From positions 2,604,001-2,668,000 of the forward strand of contig CM082595.2 of NCBI GenBank assembly GCA_040954595.2: a stretch of 64,000 bases of DNA. The letters run 5' to 3'. The position numbers and the translations under genes are program-made. Positions within the stretch are counted from its first letter, which is position 1. Each line of letters begins with the position of its first letter. Below are positions 21,601 through 32,933 of this stretch, in pieces. The notes below the pieces were generated by a model. The model ran no database searches. It saw nothing but the letters and a program-made list of their open reading frames with translations, and was not told where the DNA came from. The stretch is from Balanoglossus misakiensis (lineage: Eukaryota; Hemichordata).

Positions 21601-22777
21601 ATGTCAATAACGTCAACAACTCTGAGGCATGATATTATTACACTAGAACCCTTTCAATAGTTGCTATTCTGTGCTATTTTCCTGACTTTTTCGGCATCAT
21701 ATTTTACAGCAATCACTGATTTATGGTGGTCAGTTTCATAAGCTGCGAGGATATATAGAGATGCTGTAATTCCAACTTTGTATGTTTGTTTCTTTTTGCA
21801 GTCGTTTTATTTACCCTACCATGGTAGCATTCGTGATATCGTCTCTGACATTCCCACTCGGAGTTGGACAGTTTATGGCTGGAGAGGTGAGTCACTGGCA
21901 GTATTACAAAATTGGATCTCAGAAGACTGCTTGTGAGTCTAGTGTTACTTGAAAAATCATCATGGTCACAACTTCCATGGTCAGAATCTAGCATGTGACA
22001 TACGGTACTTATGATTTCTTTCATACTGACAGTTGACATCAAAGGAGGCTCTCAATGAATTATTCAGCAACACAACATGGACCACAGGTCAGGCGGACAT
22101 GGACGACGCTGCGGTCATCAGCCACTGGAAACATCCCAACAGCAATATCTATGTAACATTGGTTATATTCATCATCATGAAGGTGAGATGTCTGGGATTG
22201 TTTTGAGATCTAGTGATGTCACAAAAGTGAAGCCCTTCTGGCTGAAACTCTGTCCACTTCTAAACCAAAATCAATGACAGGATTCTGTTTGTACTAGTCT
22301 ACCTTTTCGGTGTGCAAAAAATGAGTAAGACCAACCCATAACACCTGTGTAACATGTGGAAGAACCAATACGCCAATAAACCAAAGACCTTGTCACTAAC
22401 ATACATGCCAATTCTCATATCTGGATGCTGGCATTATTCAGACCCAATCTGTCATTAGTCTAACTCAATCTGCCATTTATCTGACACAAGCTGTCACGTG
22501 TCTGTCATTTGTCTGCAGTTCTGGATGACAGCTGTAGCAGTGACATTACCAGTACCAGCAGGAGTGTTCATGCCGGTCTTTATCATTGGTGCCGCCTTTG
22601 GCAGACTGGTTGGTGAGTGTATGGCTGCTTGGTTTCCCGATGGCATCAGGAGTGGTGACAATCTCTACAGGATTGTACCAGGGGGATATGCTGTAGTTGG
22701 TAAGTAATCACTGAAAATCATTATATTCACCATGTCATGATTAATCTCTCTCTCTCTCTCTATCTCCCTCTCCCCCC

Positions 22778-22808
<31 letters not shown>

Positions 22809-22875
22809 CTCTCCCCCCCTCTCTCTCTTCCTCTCCCTCCCTCTGTCTCTGTCTCTCTATCTCTCTATCTCTCTT

Positions 22876-22943
<68 letters not shown>

Positions 22944-23731
22944 GATCATGAAATATTGAATCACCATTTGTCTGCCCTATCTCTTCATAGGTGCAGCAGC
23001 GTTATCTGGGAGCGTAACACATACTATATCCACATCAGTTATTGTCTTTGAATTGACAGGACAAATTGTACATATTTTACCAGTTATGGTAAGTTTGCAA
23101 TCTGCTCTCTGTGTATGTATGTAATCCTATCTAAAGTGATACTCATATTGCATCATGTACAGTAAAGTTATGTCCATTTTCAACAACTGTAGTTGACCAT
23201 CAAATATATTCATATTTTTTTTTCAGATTGCAGTACTTATTGCCAATGCCATAGCACATTTACTTCAGCCATCTATTTACGATAGTATTATTCAAATCAA
23301 GAGATTGCCTTATTTGCCAGACTTCGCAAACTTTTCAACAAAAAAGTAAGTATCTGAGTGTCAGTTGTATAGCATATAAAAATTTACAGTATAGACTATT
23401 GCAATACATCTCTTTGATAGTATAAAGCAGCATTTTAATGTGATGTATTATCATCTACTTCAGATCTTACAATGTATTTGTAGAAGACATCATGATCAAG
23501 CAAGTGCAGTATCTGTCTTTCAATTCAAATTATCAAGATTTAAGGGTAATATTAGAAATGACAAAACATTCCGCATATCCAATAGTGGAAAGCAAAGGTA
23601 GGTATACAGTTTTCTTGAGGAGACTATCATTTCTGATAATGAGCGCTGATAATGAGATTTTCGTGGTGGTGATGGTGGTAGTGATAATGGTGGTAGTGAT
23701 TATAGTAGTGATGATGATGATGATGATGATA

Positions 23732-23797
<66 letters not shown>

Positions 23798-26700
23798 GTC
23801 AACATGCTAACCATCATGATTTCTGCTCTCAACAGAATCAATGATTTTACTTGGATCAATGCAGAAGCATGTATTAGAACAGCTGTTAGACAGCCACGTG
23901 GGCAGGGCAGCCAGGCTACAAGCAGTAGCTGACAGACAGCGTCAGCAATCTGCATCACAAAATAATCTCGCAGACGGTCAAAACGGACATCAAGATGATG
24001 GTGAAGAGATCACTGTATTGGAACTCCATCCACAGGTAATAAGATGTTCAAAACTATTGTAGGCTATCACTATAATATTGCATCTGTAAATACAAAGCCA
24101 ATAACAATCACTTTTTCTCTTTTTGTAGTCGAACGCATCAGTCACATCAACCAGCAGTATCAAATCAATACTCAAGAAATCAAAACATTGTAAGTGATCT
24201 TTTAGTGTGTGTTACATGTAAGGATATGGGGCAAAGGAATACCCAACAGTTGCTCAAATTGACAGAAATTATGTTTTAATAAAGGACAAACCATTCATTG
24301 TTTCATGTGTTATTAATTTTAGTGTTTGCAGGCAGTGATTCAGGAGTTGGGTCCACAGAAATCGCACAGGTAAGGCCTCCAGTGAACCTCCACTGTTATT
24401 CAGTACATCTATATCTCTTTAAGATGTCATGATCTATCATTTGTAAAGGATCACCAGATGTAATAATTTCATTTTTAAAATTTCACTTGGCATCTTATGA
24501 TTTATCAGTCTTATCATTTGAATACACAAATGGTTGATCAGTGTTCCTGGTAAAAAAACTGTACATGAAAATTGTCTTGGTAAATACATTATTCAGTTGG
24601 AACCAAGCTCACAGAAGAGATCAACAAATGACCATTCCATCCAGTTTCTAATCTACCAAGTTATAACTCTCATAAATAAAATTTCACCAGTACCATGCAT
24701 TTCTTTACATTCCCTGCCCTCCTAAAACATGCACTTTACTAACTGTGGGACATATTCATCCCTTCATAAACCTAAGGAGATGAGCAATATGGAAAAGGGT
24801 TCTACACTTAAGAAATCTGTTCAGTGGGTAAGTGTCACAAGACATGCACAAGCTCATCACTCATTAACTATCATTGTTAATATGATCAGCATGCTCCATT
24901 CATATGATCATCATGTTCTGTTTATGTGATCAGCATTTGTTGTTCATGTGATCATTGTGCTATGTGTTTGTTGTGCATGTGGGGAATGCTGTTGATTTAT
25001 CTGATTGCTTTGACTTTGAGGTTTTGATTGTTGGAGTGTGGTTTAATTAATATCTAGAAATGCAATAATGTATGTTTTGAAACATGTTTCAATTGAGTTG
25101 GCAAATGCTTCCAAATATGAAAATTCAACTGGATAATGATAGTACAGAAGAATACCATCCCTTTAAATCAATAATCAAGAGTTGCTTTGCACATACTGTG
25201 GGAAAGGTTAAAGACTTCGCTTTTCGAGGTGCACTCTACCTTAATATTTGAAGGCACATGTCAACATTAATGCCCTATTCTGCAGTGTGGTGGATTTTTT
25301 GATGATGCATGTATTTTCCCCTCTTTGCATTTTTACCCTGCTTTGGTGCACCTAGACTGACAAAGGTAATTTAGACATGACACCAGAAGAGGTTAGTGCA
25401 TCTATGTCTGTTTCATGTACAGTCAAACCTGTGTTAGTGGCTACCTCTAAATAGTGGCCAGTTGTTACAGTCCGCGTGCAATTTACATGTACCGGTACAT
25501 GTGTTGTACATGTATTAGTGACTTTTGCCAATTCTCTGGATGCAGTGTGCGTCAAAATATAGCAAGTTATGTCTTACTTTGTTATAATCAAACATATGGT
25601 CTTCATCTTTCAGCAAAGAGCATGGGAAAATGAGAAACTTCTAGACACCATCAAATTTGACAATTGTCAGATCGATCCAGCACCGTTCCAGCTAGTTGAG
25701 AAAACATCATTACACAAGGTACATATGAGTTCTCACAAATTTCCTTTATGTTTAACTCATGAGAACATGAAATTTGTGGGTTTGAAATCATGTCCAGAAT
25801 TGTAAATATAAGCTGTATTGAAATCAACACTACCAGTACTCTTTTCGTTTGAAATGGACATCAGATGTCAAAAATGATGGATGAAAATGCAGTGATTAAA
25901 TTTTTATTCTTATATATATATCACAAGCGCTGCTCCATTTTCTCAAAATACGGCATGTTCTTACATGTTATGATATTTTTGGTTTTGTAGGTCCATTCGT
26001 TGTTTTCATTACTGGGTCTACACCATGCATATGTGACAACGCTAGGGAGACTGGTTGGTGTTGTGGCGCTGAAAGAGGTATTTATTCTAACCCTTTCTAC
26101 ACTATGGTTTGGTCCAAATGCATTGTTTTCTATGGTAAAATTGGACCTCTAAAGAGGGAAGTAGAGGTGAAATTATAGTTTGATTTTTGATACGGTAGAG
26201 TGATTGCACTAAAATTATTTGGCATGGTATTTGGAAGATACAAGGGGACATGACATGTCGTTTGGGTACGCGATATGGTGGAATGATTTCCACAAATATT
26301 TTCTTGGTGTTTGGGAGACGGCGCAGAACTGATTGAGAAAATCACTTTGCAAGATCAAGTTGTGAGAAAATAAGGTTCAAGGAAACTTTGAGAGACACTG
26401 GAACAAGTCAGTGACACCAACATCAATCATGGACTTGTGTCCTATACAGAGATGATTCAAACAGCACTGGAGTTGTTGATCTGCTTCACGCATCATTTCA
26501 TGTGCAGTGACTAGCGTCTGTTTGTACACAGAAAAACATGACAATAATACACACCCTTGGAGACCGACACAAAGCAAGACAAAAGATAAAACCACCCCTT
26601 TGTTGCTTTCATGGTACATTAACTGTGATGCATTCCAATTTTTGGCTGACTTCGGTTTCTGTCCGTAAAAGAAAGCTGATAGTGGCTAGAGGGTATAAAT

Positions 26701-27294
26701 TTTCTGTTCAGTGTTTTGAAAGTTTAAAAACAAGTCACAGAAAAGTATTGGATCAAATGATTTCTCAATCTCAGTGGAGTATACAACACCATTTGCATGA
26801 AACTGCTGATGATTTGCTTTACCAACTTCCTTGCTAAAATTCCTTCTGTTGATAAATGGGGAAGGGGCCGATGGTAAAAGTTAACATAAAATGGTCTATT
26901 GTCTAGGTAACAGTCTAATAGACCCCAATGAATAATGAGCATTTTCGGTTACGAGAACCAAATGTTTCCTTCTTGCATTGATCACTGAAATGTGACTCTG
27001 TTTATCAGTCATATGTACAAGAAGTGTTTAAGTATTAAACTGGTAGTGTTTTCAGAAAATTGGGGGTATTACTTTTGAAGATGGCTTGCTTGACAGATTT
27101 GAAATAAATGCCATTTGTACTTTAAATATATTGTTTGTGTGTTACAGGTGAGAAGAGCTATCGAGGGGTCAAATCTTTACGACACCAGCGACTCCGACAC
27201 AGATGCTGATGAAGATGAAGCAGCTCATGAAAGCCATAATGCAAGACAAACTGAACATGAGCTCCAGATGATGGCAGAGAGCAAGATGTCATAA
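15602..27294 (+). CDS. CLCN2: CLC-2-type chloride channel, 23 coding exons
   Basis: A voltage-gated chloride channel of the CLC-1/2/K branch, in plasma membrane. Exons: 15602-15655, 18176-18308, 19017-19148, 19296-19424, 19599-19732, 19844-19921, 20074-20278, 20394-20478, 20601-20702, 21802-21886, 22033-22182, 22519-22699, 22991-23088, 23227-23345, 23464-23597, 23836-24035, 24129-24189, 24332-24369, 24777-24827, 25356-25391, 25614-25718, 25991-26077, 27148-27294; 2544 nt, 847 aa, every phase agrees. Selectivity-filter motifs: GSGIPE (150-155), GKEGP with gating Glu194, GVFMP (444-448), Tyr540. FSIEVT has Val where CLC exchangers carry the proton glutamate, so it should be a channel, not an exchanger. 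Two cytosolic CBS domains follow (about residues 565-630 and 755-805). Length fits CLC-2 (about 900 aa). The C-terminus ends in an acidic tail. Confidence 0.97.
16510..16598 (+). mobile_element. 89-bp MITE-like element
   Basis: Starts AACCCTTT and ends AAAGGGTT (8-bp terminal inverted repeat) around a core similar to ATGGTTTGGTC. Related copies lie at about 26089-26155 (plus) and 37829-37915 (minus). Confidence 0.55.
18107..18132. repeat. 12-bp perfect palindrome
   Basis: ATGCTATATCCC, TT loop, GGGATATAGCAT. It lies in the polypyrimidine/branch region before CLCN2 exon 2. Confidence 0.85.
18176..18308 (+). CDS. CLCN2: CLCN2 exon 2
   Basis: 133 nt, ends phase 1. Encodes [20 protein letters not shown] and a basic stretch before the first membrane helix. 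Confidence 0.93.
19017..19148 (+). CDS. CLCN2: CLCN2 exon 3
   Basis: 132 nt. Encodes [20 protein letters not shown], the first intramembrane helix region. Confidence 0.95.
19296..19424 (+). CDS. CLCN2: CLCN2 exon 4
   Basis: 129 nt. Encodes [20 protein letters not shown] and ends in the residues preceding GSGIPE. Confidence 0.95.
19599..19732 (+). CDS. CLCN2: CLCN2 exon 5 (GSGIPE, GKE)
   Basis: 134 nt. Begins with the selectivity-filter motif [14 protein letters not shown] and ends GKE, whose Glu194 is the fast-gate glutamate. Donor GTCAGT. Confidence 0.96.
19844..19921 (+). CDS. CLCN2: CLCN2 exon 6
   Basis: 26 codons, [18 protein letters not shown] and following; donor GTATGG. Confidence 0.95.
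20074..20278 (+). CDS. CLCN2: CLCN2 exon 7
   Basis: 205 nt. Encodes [17 protein letters not shown] and [16 protein letters not shown]. The Val after Glu in SIEV marks a channel rather than an exchanger. A GTAACA inside the exon is not used, since the frame runs on. Confidence 0.97.
20394..20478 (+). CDS. CLCN2: CLCN2 exon 8
   Basis: 85 nt, phase 1 in, phase 0 at 2 nt out. Encodes [20 protein letters not shown]. Confidence 0.95.
20601..20702 (+). CDS. CLCN2: CLCN2 exon 9
   Basis: 102 nt. Encodes [20 protein letters not shown] and a basic loop. Confidence 0.95.
21802..21886 (+). CDS. CLCN2: CLCN2 exon 10
   Basis: 85 nt. Encodes [16 protein letters not shown]. Confidence 0.95.
22033..22182 (+). 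CDS. CLCN2: CLCN2 exon 11
   Basis: 50 codons, phase 0 at both ends. Encodes the extracellular loop with FSNTTW (a possible N-glycosylation site) and the next helix ending IIMK. Confidence 0.95.
22519..22699 (+). CDS. CLCN2: CLCN2 exon 12
   Basis: 181 nt. Encodes [20 protein letters not shown] (anion-coordinating GVFMP) and [18 protein letters not shown]. Confidence 0.96.
22743..22943 (+). repeat. CT-rich tract and (CTAT)n microsatellite
   Basis: Pyrimidine-rich CT repeats then about 17 CTAT units, 47 nt before the exon 13 acceptor. Repeat-length change here could affect splicing. Confidence 0.95.
22991..23088 (+). CDS. CLCN2: CLCN2 exon 13
   Basis: 98 nt. Encodes [20 protein letters not shown]. 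Confidence 0.95.
23227..23345 (+). CDS. CLCN2: CLCN2 exon 14
   Basis: 119 nt. Encodes [20 protein letters not shown] with pore Tyr540, then the linker LPYLPDF. Confidence 0.95.
23464..23597 (+). CDS. CLCN2: CLCN2 exon 15 (CBS1)
   Basis: 134 nt. Encodes [18 protein letters not shown] and ends IVESK, the start of CBS domain 1. Confidence 0.94.
23709..23797 (+). repeat. (GAT)n microsatellite
   Basis: Near-perfect GAT repeat, 38 nt before the exon 16 acceptor. Confidence 0.95.
23836..24035 (+). CDS. CLCN2: CLCN2 exon 16
   Basis: 200 nt. Starts [18 protein letters not shown] (CBS1 end), then a polar Gln-rich linker ending LELHPQ. Confidence 0.94.
24129..24189 (+). CDS. CLCN2: CLCN2 exon 17
   Basis: 61 nt. 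Serine- and lysine-rich linker, [20 protein letters not shown]. Confidence 0.88.
24332..24369 (+). CDS. CLCN2: CLCN2 exon 18 (38-nt)
   Basis: Linker [12 protein letters not shown] after the split codon, donor GTAAGG. A second acceptor TTTTAG exactly 9 nt upstream keeps the frame and would add three residues, so two forms are possible. Confidence 0.8.
24777..24827 (+). CDS. CLCN2: CLCN2 exon 19
   Basis: 17 codons, [17 protein letters not shown], phase 0 at both ends, donor GTAAGT. The acceptor CCTAAG is weak, but the LKKSVQW motif fits CLC-2 linkers and the frame agrees. Confidence 0.75.
25356..25391 (+). CDS. CLCN2: CLCN2 exon 20 (36-nt)
   Basis: 12 codons, [12 protein letters not shown], acceptor CCTAG, donor GTTAGT. 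It bridges to the family segment before [14 protein letters not shown] matches the family's xLxxxMSPEE type. Confidence 0.82.
25614..25718 (+). CDS. CLCN2: CLCN2 exon 21
   Basis: 35 codons. Encodes [20 protein letters not shown], the start of CBS2. Confidence 0.96.
25991..26077 (+). CDS. CLCN2: CLCN2 exon 22 (CBS2)
   Basis: 29 codons. Encodes [20 protein letters not shown]. Confidence 0.96.
26089..26155 (+). mobile_element. partial copy of AACCCTTT element
   Basis: Begins AACCCTTT and shares ATGGTTTGGTCCAAAT and TGGTAAAATTGGACCTCT with the copy at 37829-37915. The right end is not identifiable. It starts only 11 nt after the exon 22 donor. Confidence 0.5.
27148..27294 (+). CDS. CLCN2: CLCN2 exon 23 (last)
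   Basis: 48 codons plus TAA. Encodes VRRAIEGSN (end of CBS2), an acidic Asp/Ser stretch and a polar tail. Confidence 0.94.
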   Translation: MRRAIEGSNLYDTSDSDTDADEDEAAHESHNARQTEHELQMMAESKMS

Positions 27295-28840
27295 TGTGGG
27301 GTCATTGCTATGGTTACAGAGGTCACTGCCATGGAAATGGAGTGGCTGTGATTGCAGGGTTGTGTGAAGACTGGTGAATCCTAGCAACAAGAGTTTGTGA
27401 TTAAACAGAAGCAGACATGTTGTCTGACAAAATAACGTCATTGTTGGGATATGGGTAATTCTTAAATGACAGATACGTCAATCAAAATAGAGGAAGTTAT
27501 TAAAGCATTCCATCAACAGATATGAAAATCTTCTGCAGATTTACCAGCCCTACATTTGTGGTGTTGTATCAGTTCAGGGTTTAAAGTAACCATTTGGTTT
27601 TAGTTCTCAGAGGTTCATGTGTTTTGAATGGTGAAATACCGTAAGAGATACCGGTATTTGTATTACACCATGTGTAAATGATACCAGGAGAGAAGGATGT
27701 AAACCTTACAAATATATTGGGTAAAGATAGAAAAACATTCCTTCCTAAAATGAACCCTCCTCGCAGTTACAGTAAATTTTATTTTTTATACTATGATCTA
27801 GATGTGTATATATTCTGTTCTTTGACAGGGTCTTGCTACTCCTGCTCTTGGGGTTGGGGTTTATTTTGGAGAAATCATCTAAATACCAATGTACCAGAGT
27901 TGAAAGCCCCCTCTTTGTCTTAGAACCTTTCAAGGATTTGAAATCTTCCAAAGTCTTTCTACTCTGTGCTTTATTTTCTTTTTTTCTTCTAGAACTGAAA
28001 AGAAACGGGTGTTCACGTACTAGCTTGAAAACTCTGCAGTTCAGATTGTTTTCTGTAGAGTTAACCTGGAGGTTAGCGTGTATTTTGACTCTTTAACAGT
28101 GCCCACCCCTGGGCATTTATCTAAGCCTTTGTAAGGTTATGTTGAGGCTACAAAGTGTAATACTGCCAAGAGTTATAATGGCTGGGTGTACTGAATTTAT
28201 TTCAAAAATAAATTTGTAGAAAGTCCAACAATATTTAATTGCATGGTTTGCATGTTTAGAGTAGTTGTTTATTTAGCCTGCTAGTGATTGGTCAATAAGC
28301 AAAGAGAAGTGACTCTGCCTAATGTCTGATTGGTTGATTGGAAGTAGCAGTGACTCAGGTAATCCCCTGATTGGTTAGTTTGAAAATGAGCAGTCAGTAA
28401 CTACTCCTGCCATATTAAATGTTAGAGTAAATCCACTCTTTGTCCTTACTCTGTCCCATTGATTAATGGGTAATCCACAAAGAGGCCATAAAAGTTTCAG
28501 TCAAGCACTTGACATCACAACCTTTCGACAAATCAAAGTCCCATTTAATGACGTAGTGACGTCTTGGATAATCATTAATTTCAAGTATCCTGTTAAACTG
28601 CGTCATGTTGCTACAATCAAAGTAGGAGTGTCATAGCTGATCTCATAAAATAAACCAATTCTCTCTTAAAAGTGGAATACTAACTTGACACACCTCGTGG
28701 GCGTATATATTATGGTAGGATTAGAATTTTCTAAAGCATGAACAATCAGCCAGTATATGCCAAGCTGTCCAGTGATGGAGGAACACTGGTATTAAACCCC
28801 CCATTGCTACCATCCCTGTGAAATGGGGATGAAAAGGTGT
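27295..28840 (+). other. CLCN2: CLCN2 3' UTR region
   Basis: Follows the stop codon. Candidate plus-strand AATAAA signals at 28207-28212 and 28649-28654. Several ATTGG-containing near-repeats lie at 28283-28380. No coding exon seen. Confidence 0.4.
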
Positions 28841-28908
28841 AGCCCTGCGTACAGGTCTGTGTGTTCACAGTGTTACACAGCCTCCACACAGACCTGTACG
28901 CAGGGCTA
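28840..28908. repeat. perfect 24-bp inverted repeat (hairpin 1)
   Basis: Left arm 28840-28863 starts TAGCCCTGCGTACAGG; right arm 28885-28908 is its exact reverse complement; 21-nt loop. Confidence 0.95.
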
Positions 28909-28964
28909 GAAAAGGTGCAAACGATTCACCATTCAGGTATAATCTCTCAGGTGTTCAGTTATAG

Positions 28965-29040
28965 CAAAGGCAAACGATTCATTTCATTTCCAACTGACTT
29001 TAGCCTGATAAATAGAAATGAAATGAATCGTTTGCCTTTG
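28965..29040. repeat. perfect 26-bp inverted repeat (hairpin 2)
   Basis: Left arm 28965-28990 starts CAAAGGCAAACGATTC; right arm 29015-29040 is its exact reverse complement; 24-nt loop. A further GCAAACGATTCA lies at about 28917. Confidence 0.95.
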
Positions 29041-29336
29041 AGTTATAGTGTGTGGTTAGAATATTGTGATAGGAACACTTACCGTGTACAGTGGGCTTTG
29101 TGTAAGGTTGATAATAATCCAAAACTCCAAGTCTCCAACACAGTTGTGGTACACACACACACAAATATCCATCCTCTCGTCTGTCAAGTATTCCTAGTGT
29201 ATTTGCAATTCCTGGTCCCAGAAAGAACCGTTGCCTGCTCCCTGACGTTCTTTTAGTATTTGTTACGAGCAAATAATGTTTGGACAGGGTGACTAGATGT
29301 AGGCCCTAACCCTCATTCATAATGTTTGGAACTTAC

Positions 29337-29518
29337 AAGAGAATTGCAACTCGGCGACAAACTTTCTTCACGACGCGACATCTTGTTCAGCCACGCCCAC
29401 CTTTTCCGTAGCTTGGGATAAGTCGGGAAAACACACATTATCCATGGATATTTAACCACATTCCTCGTTCATCCTTAGTAGCTGTGTATCCAGGCGCCTT
29501 ACAGACAAAACAGACCAT
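29337..29518 (-). pseudogene. degenerate THAP-like zinc-finger segment
   Basis: On the minus strand one frame reads CFVCKAPGYTATKDER and GMWLNIH; after an 11-nt shift another frame reads VFPTYPKLRKRWAWLNKM, stopping at a perfect GTAAGT donor (29336-29331). The order C..C, FP, LRKRW is that of THAP DNA-binding domains. The PGC cysteine is Tyr, and the two halves are not in one frame, so it looks decayed, or it is spliced in a way I cannot see. The similarity is judged by eye only. Confidence 0.3.
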
Positions 29519-29601
29519 TATACTTGTTTCTCTGTGTCTTGCAGGCGATAAATAAGAAATGCAAACTGTTGACAACAGCAGACGACAGCATTGCATAACA
29601 A

Positions 29602-29643
29602 GCCGCCATCTTTGAAATGTTGACCCCAGGTCAAATGACGTCA
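29602..29643. promoter_or_regulatory. CRE and YY1-type motif cluster
   Basis: Plus strand GCCGCCATCTT (29602-29612), the reverse of the YY1-type AAGATGGCGGC seen at metazoan transcription starts; AGGTCA (29629-29634); and a full CRE TGACGTCA (29636-29643). Together they suggest a minus-strand start site feeding the THAP-like segment. Confidence 0.35.
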
Positions 29644-29699
29644 TTGATGTGCGCCCTCTAACAAGAAGACTGCTCTAACCTTTCCTTTTCTGCTCAAGT

Positions 29700-32600
29700 G
29701 GTAGGGGAGGGGGAACTTGAAACATTTTCTAGAGAAATTAATGAATTAATCAAGAGATTGAAGCAGAATAACTATAAGCAATAACTTTTTTAATATTACA
29801 ATAAGTTGTCAGTACTAGCCTCCCGTTGTGCAAAGTATTTTGTCATAGTGTTAACTTACTAATTTAGTTTTAGATTTTTGAACAATTGAGTTATAATCCC
29901 TGTATCACTTGTACAGTTGTGTATAGTTGTAAATAATATTCAGAGTTAATATGAATTTGTTTTGTATTAACCAGCAATATATCAGGAAAGAATTTTTTTA
30001 GTGATGTGCAAATATTGAGGGACAATATCAGAATAAAACATATGTGTTATATATACACACTTGGTATATGTCTGATGGGAAATCAATATATATCTATGGC
30101 ACACACACACACACGCACACTAAAAACTGACAAACACACTTCATATCATGGAATGAGTTTTTATCAATTGTCAACAAATGTTACATTACGAATTCAAAAC
30201 ACTTTCCCCAAAAATCAGAGATTTACAAAGTCAACAGATCGAGGGATGAGCGAGCACCCCCTCATTCTGTTTGATAAACCTAAAGCTGGTGTCTGTTGGC
30301 CACTGACGTTTAACGAATCCCACCCCAACTCATTTTCTAAGTAGTTATTCTACAAATGGGAGAAAAAAAAACACCATTTACAAAAATAATCGGTATTACA
30401 TGTCATTACTCTTGAGAAAGACAGAAGTTTTCAATTCCATGTATATGTGTCACTTCTGAAGACAAGGCAGTCTGAAACAAAAGTCAGTCATGAACATCAA
30501 GAGTTTTTGACCCCGACCTCTTTTTTTTTCTTCTCAAAAAGTTGTTTAAGATACTTGTATACAAAAAAAAATGCTAAAGGTTAAAAAATAAAACAAAAAA
30601 CAACATGGCAGCTAGGACTGAACTTACTGATATATACTGGTGTTATGGTAGTGAGATACGGTATCTATGGAAACATGGCAGTTAATAACACTTCTAATGT
30701 ATATATGGCAGTGGCAGGCCTTAAACATAGGTCATAGGTCACAGGTCCTGGCTCCCTGAACTTTGACCTTTTCAGATGACCTATGACCCATGTCACAGCC
30801 TGCTGCTCATGGCAGCCAGGATGTCCAAATAGTGGCAACAGATTTTCCCCTTTTGTTTATCGGACCTAAATTCCCTTACTGCAAGTCAAACATCTACTGG
30901 TTTCAAACTATGGTATATAGAAATCTTCAACATAATGGCGAACACAAAAATATTGGAAACAGACACCAAAATCGACAAACAGTTCTCAAAACATAAACCT
31001 TCTTCAAATATGAGTCCATGATAACGAAATGTCTCACAGAAGAAATTCTAAAAATTACAAAATGGAGGATAGTTGAGGCGTCTCCTATTCTAGGTTTCTA
31101 TGACAACAAATTTAGAATCTATCTTTTGTACAAACATAGCACAAACAAGAAGTAACATTTGAATGATGATAAATACAGAATTCATTTTACGAGAACACTG
31201 GGTAATGGAAATGTCTACGTCACAGTTTAGAGTACAGGTGACCAGATGAGTGTGGTATTTGATCCATTTTCAAGAAAGTTGAAGAAATCAACTCACAAAT
31301 TTTGACAGTCATCGACATCTTGGTAAGTGATAGGATCAATCCATTAGACTGACTTGAGGATAGATCCACCCAACAACCAACAGGTCTTACTAGCCAATCA
31401 GATTGGAGGACTGATCCACCAATCAGATGCCTACGATTGTACAGTACATGGACAAGCATATTTACATGAGAAAGATGTAGAGATATTTTTTTAACATCCC
31501 AATCAACCAATCTGACATCTGTTCAGAATTTTAGTTTAGCAGGTAACACCCATCCCTGCCAATATTCCTTGGTTTCATGATTCAATGAAGAAAACTACTT
31601 TCTAATGATCTACAAAAGAAATACTTGTGTAAATGCAGTAAAATACATTTGATATATATATTTCTTTCACAACAGCTACAACAAAAAGAAGTCTGATAAA
31701 CAAACCCTATACTACCCCACTTTTGAATAATGGTCTGCCCCCAAAACAGCAGGCCAATCCATGGTTGGTTCCACTACAGCTGTGAAACAGTATAAGGGAT
31801 AGTACCATTTTCACTACAGGGTTGAAACAGCATAGAGGACAGCAGGACAGTAATAATAGACATCTGCAATATAAACCCCCTCTACTCCCCCGTTTTTGAA
31901 TAGAGTCTGCCCCCAAATCGGCAGACTCAGTGGGATCCACTCAAGGGGTGGTAGAAAGAATGATTGAAGAGAGGGATAACTTGTTGAAAGATAACTTTTT
32001 TAACAAAACAGTCTAGGCAGTTAGTGTGGTTTCTACAGATTCTGAGGGCAAAAGATTTCTACTTCACTGTTTTTCTGAACACCAGTTCAATCAGAAATTC
32101 AATAATTCCCACGAGATAAACCCATAATTCCCATGAAACTGACTGCTGGGATCAAGCTTGTCATTTTCACAAACCGATCAAGTTTTTGGCAGATATACAA
32201 ATTGATAATGGCAGGTTTTCTTCACAAGTATATGACTGTGCTTTGGCTCTTAAAAACATTGCTTACGGATAAAACGAGAAACTGATAAAAAGCTGGCACA
32301 GAAAATATGCCCCTGGTAGGCTGACTTCCCATAAAATCATTCACAAAGCTGAATTAGAGTCTATTTTGCAGTCACACTATATTAAATGCTAACAGATTTT
32401 CAGGACACAGAAATAGTGCAGTTCAAAGTGGACAGGAATAAAACGAAAAACTGAAACGGTTAAAAAAAAGCATTGATTAATACAATTCTTTGTGCAGTGT
32501 GCTAGCAAAACACAACAAAATAAAAGCTTTAGGTTTTTTTCAAACATGCCCTGTCACCATGCAAAATGTAAAAAAAAAAAATTATAAAAAAAGTCCAACG

Positions 32601-32933
32601 AGACTTTGGCAGATTTTGTGACACAACAGGGCATTAAACATTCTAAAAGCAATGAATACTTCTATGAGTTGAGATAAAATAAATGGTTGAGAGTAACAAA
32701 CTATAATGTTTCCCAAAAAGTACAAACAACGTTTTATATTTACTTCTAATAAAAGCATGTACTTCTCGATACAAGACAGGCTTCAAATGCATGTTGTCTG
32801 GTCAAGTTTTCCCATCAAATACATGCAATGTTCCCCATTATTTCAAAATGGTTTAGTCCGTTATGTGTATTGAAACACACGACCCATTTGGCGGATAGGG
32901 GGTGGCAGGGTTGATTTGGAGGGGGGAGTGTGT
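29700..32933 (-). other. p53-family 3' UTR and spacer
   Basis: No exon seen. A minus-strand ATTAAA at 29788-29793 is a candidate poly(A) signal, which would imply a 3' UTR of about 3.1 kb. A/T-rich runs are frequent. Confidence 0.35.

Noticed and set aside
25433-25500. CAGTCAAACCTGTGTTAGTGG-like segment resembling ends of widespread invertebrate inverted-repeat elements
   Set aside because: Only one end is visible and no partner inverted repeat was found nearby.
28861-29256. 131-codon plus-strand open frame
   Set aside because: It runs through both perfect hairpins and a CA repeat; no protein features.
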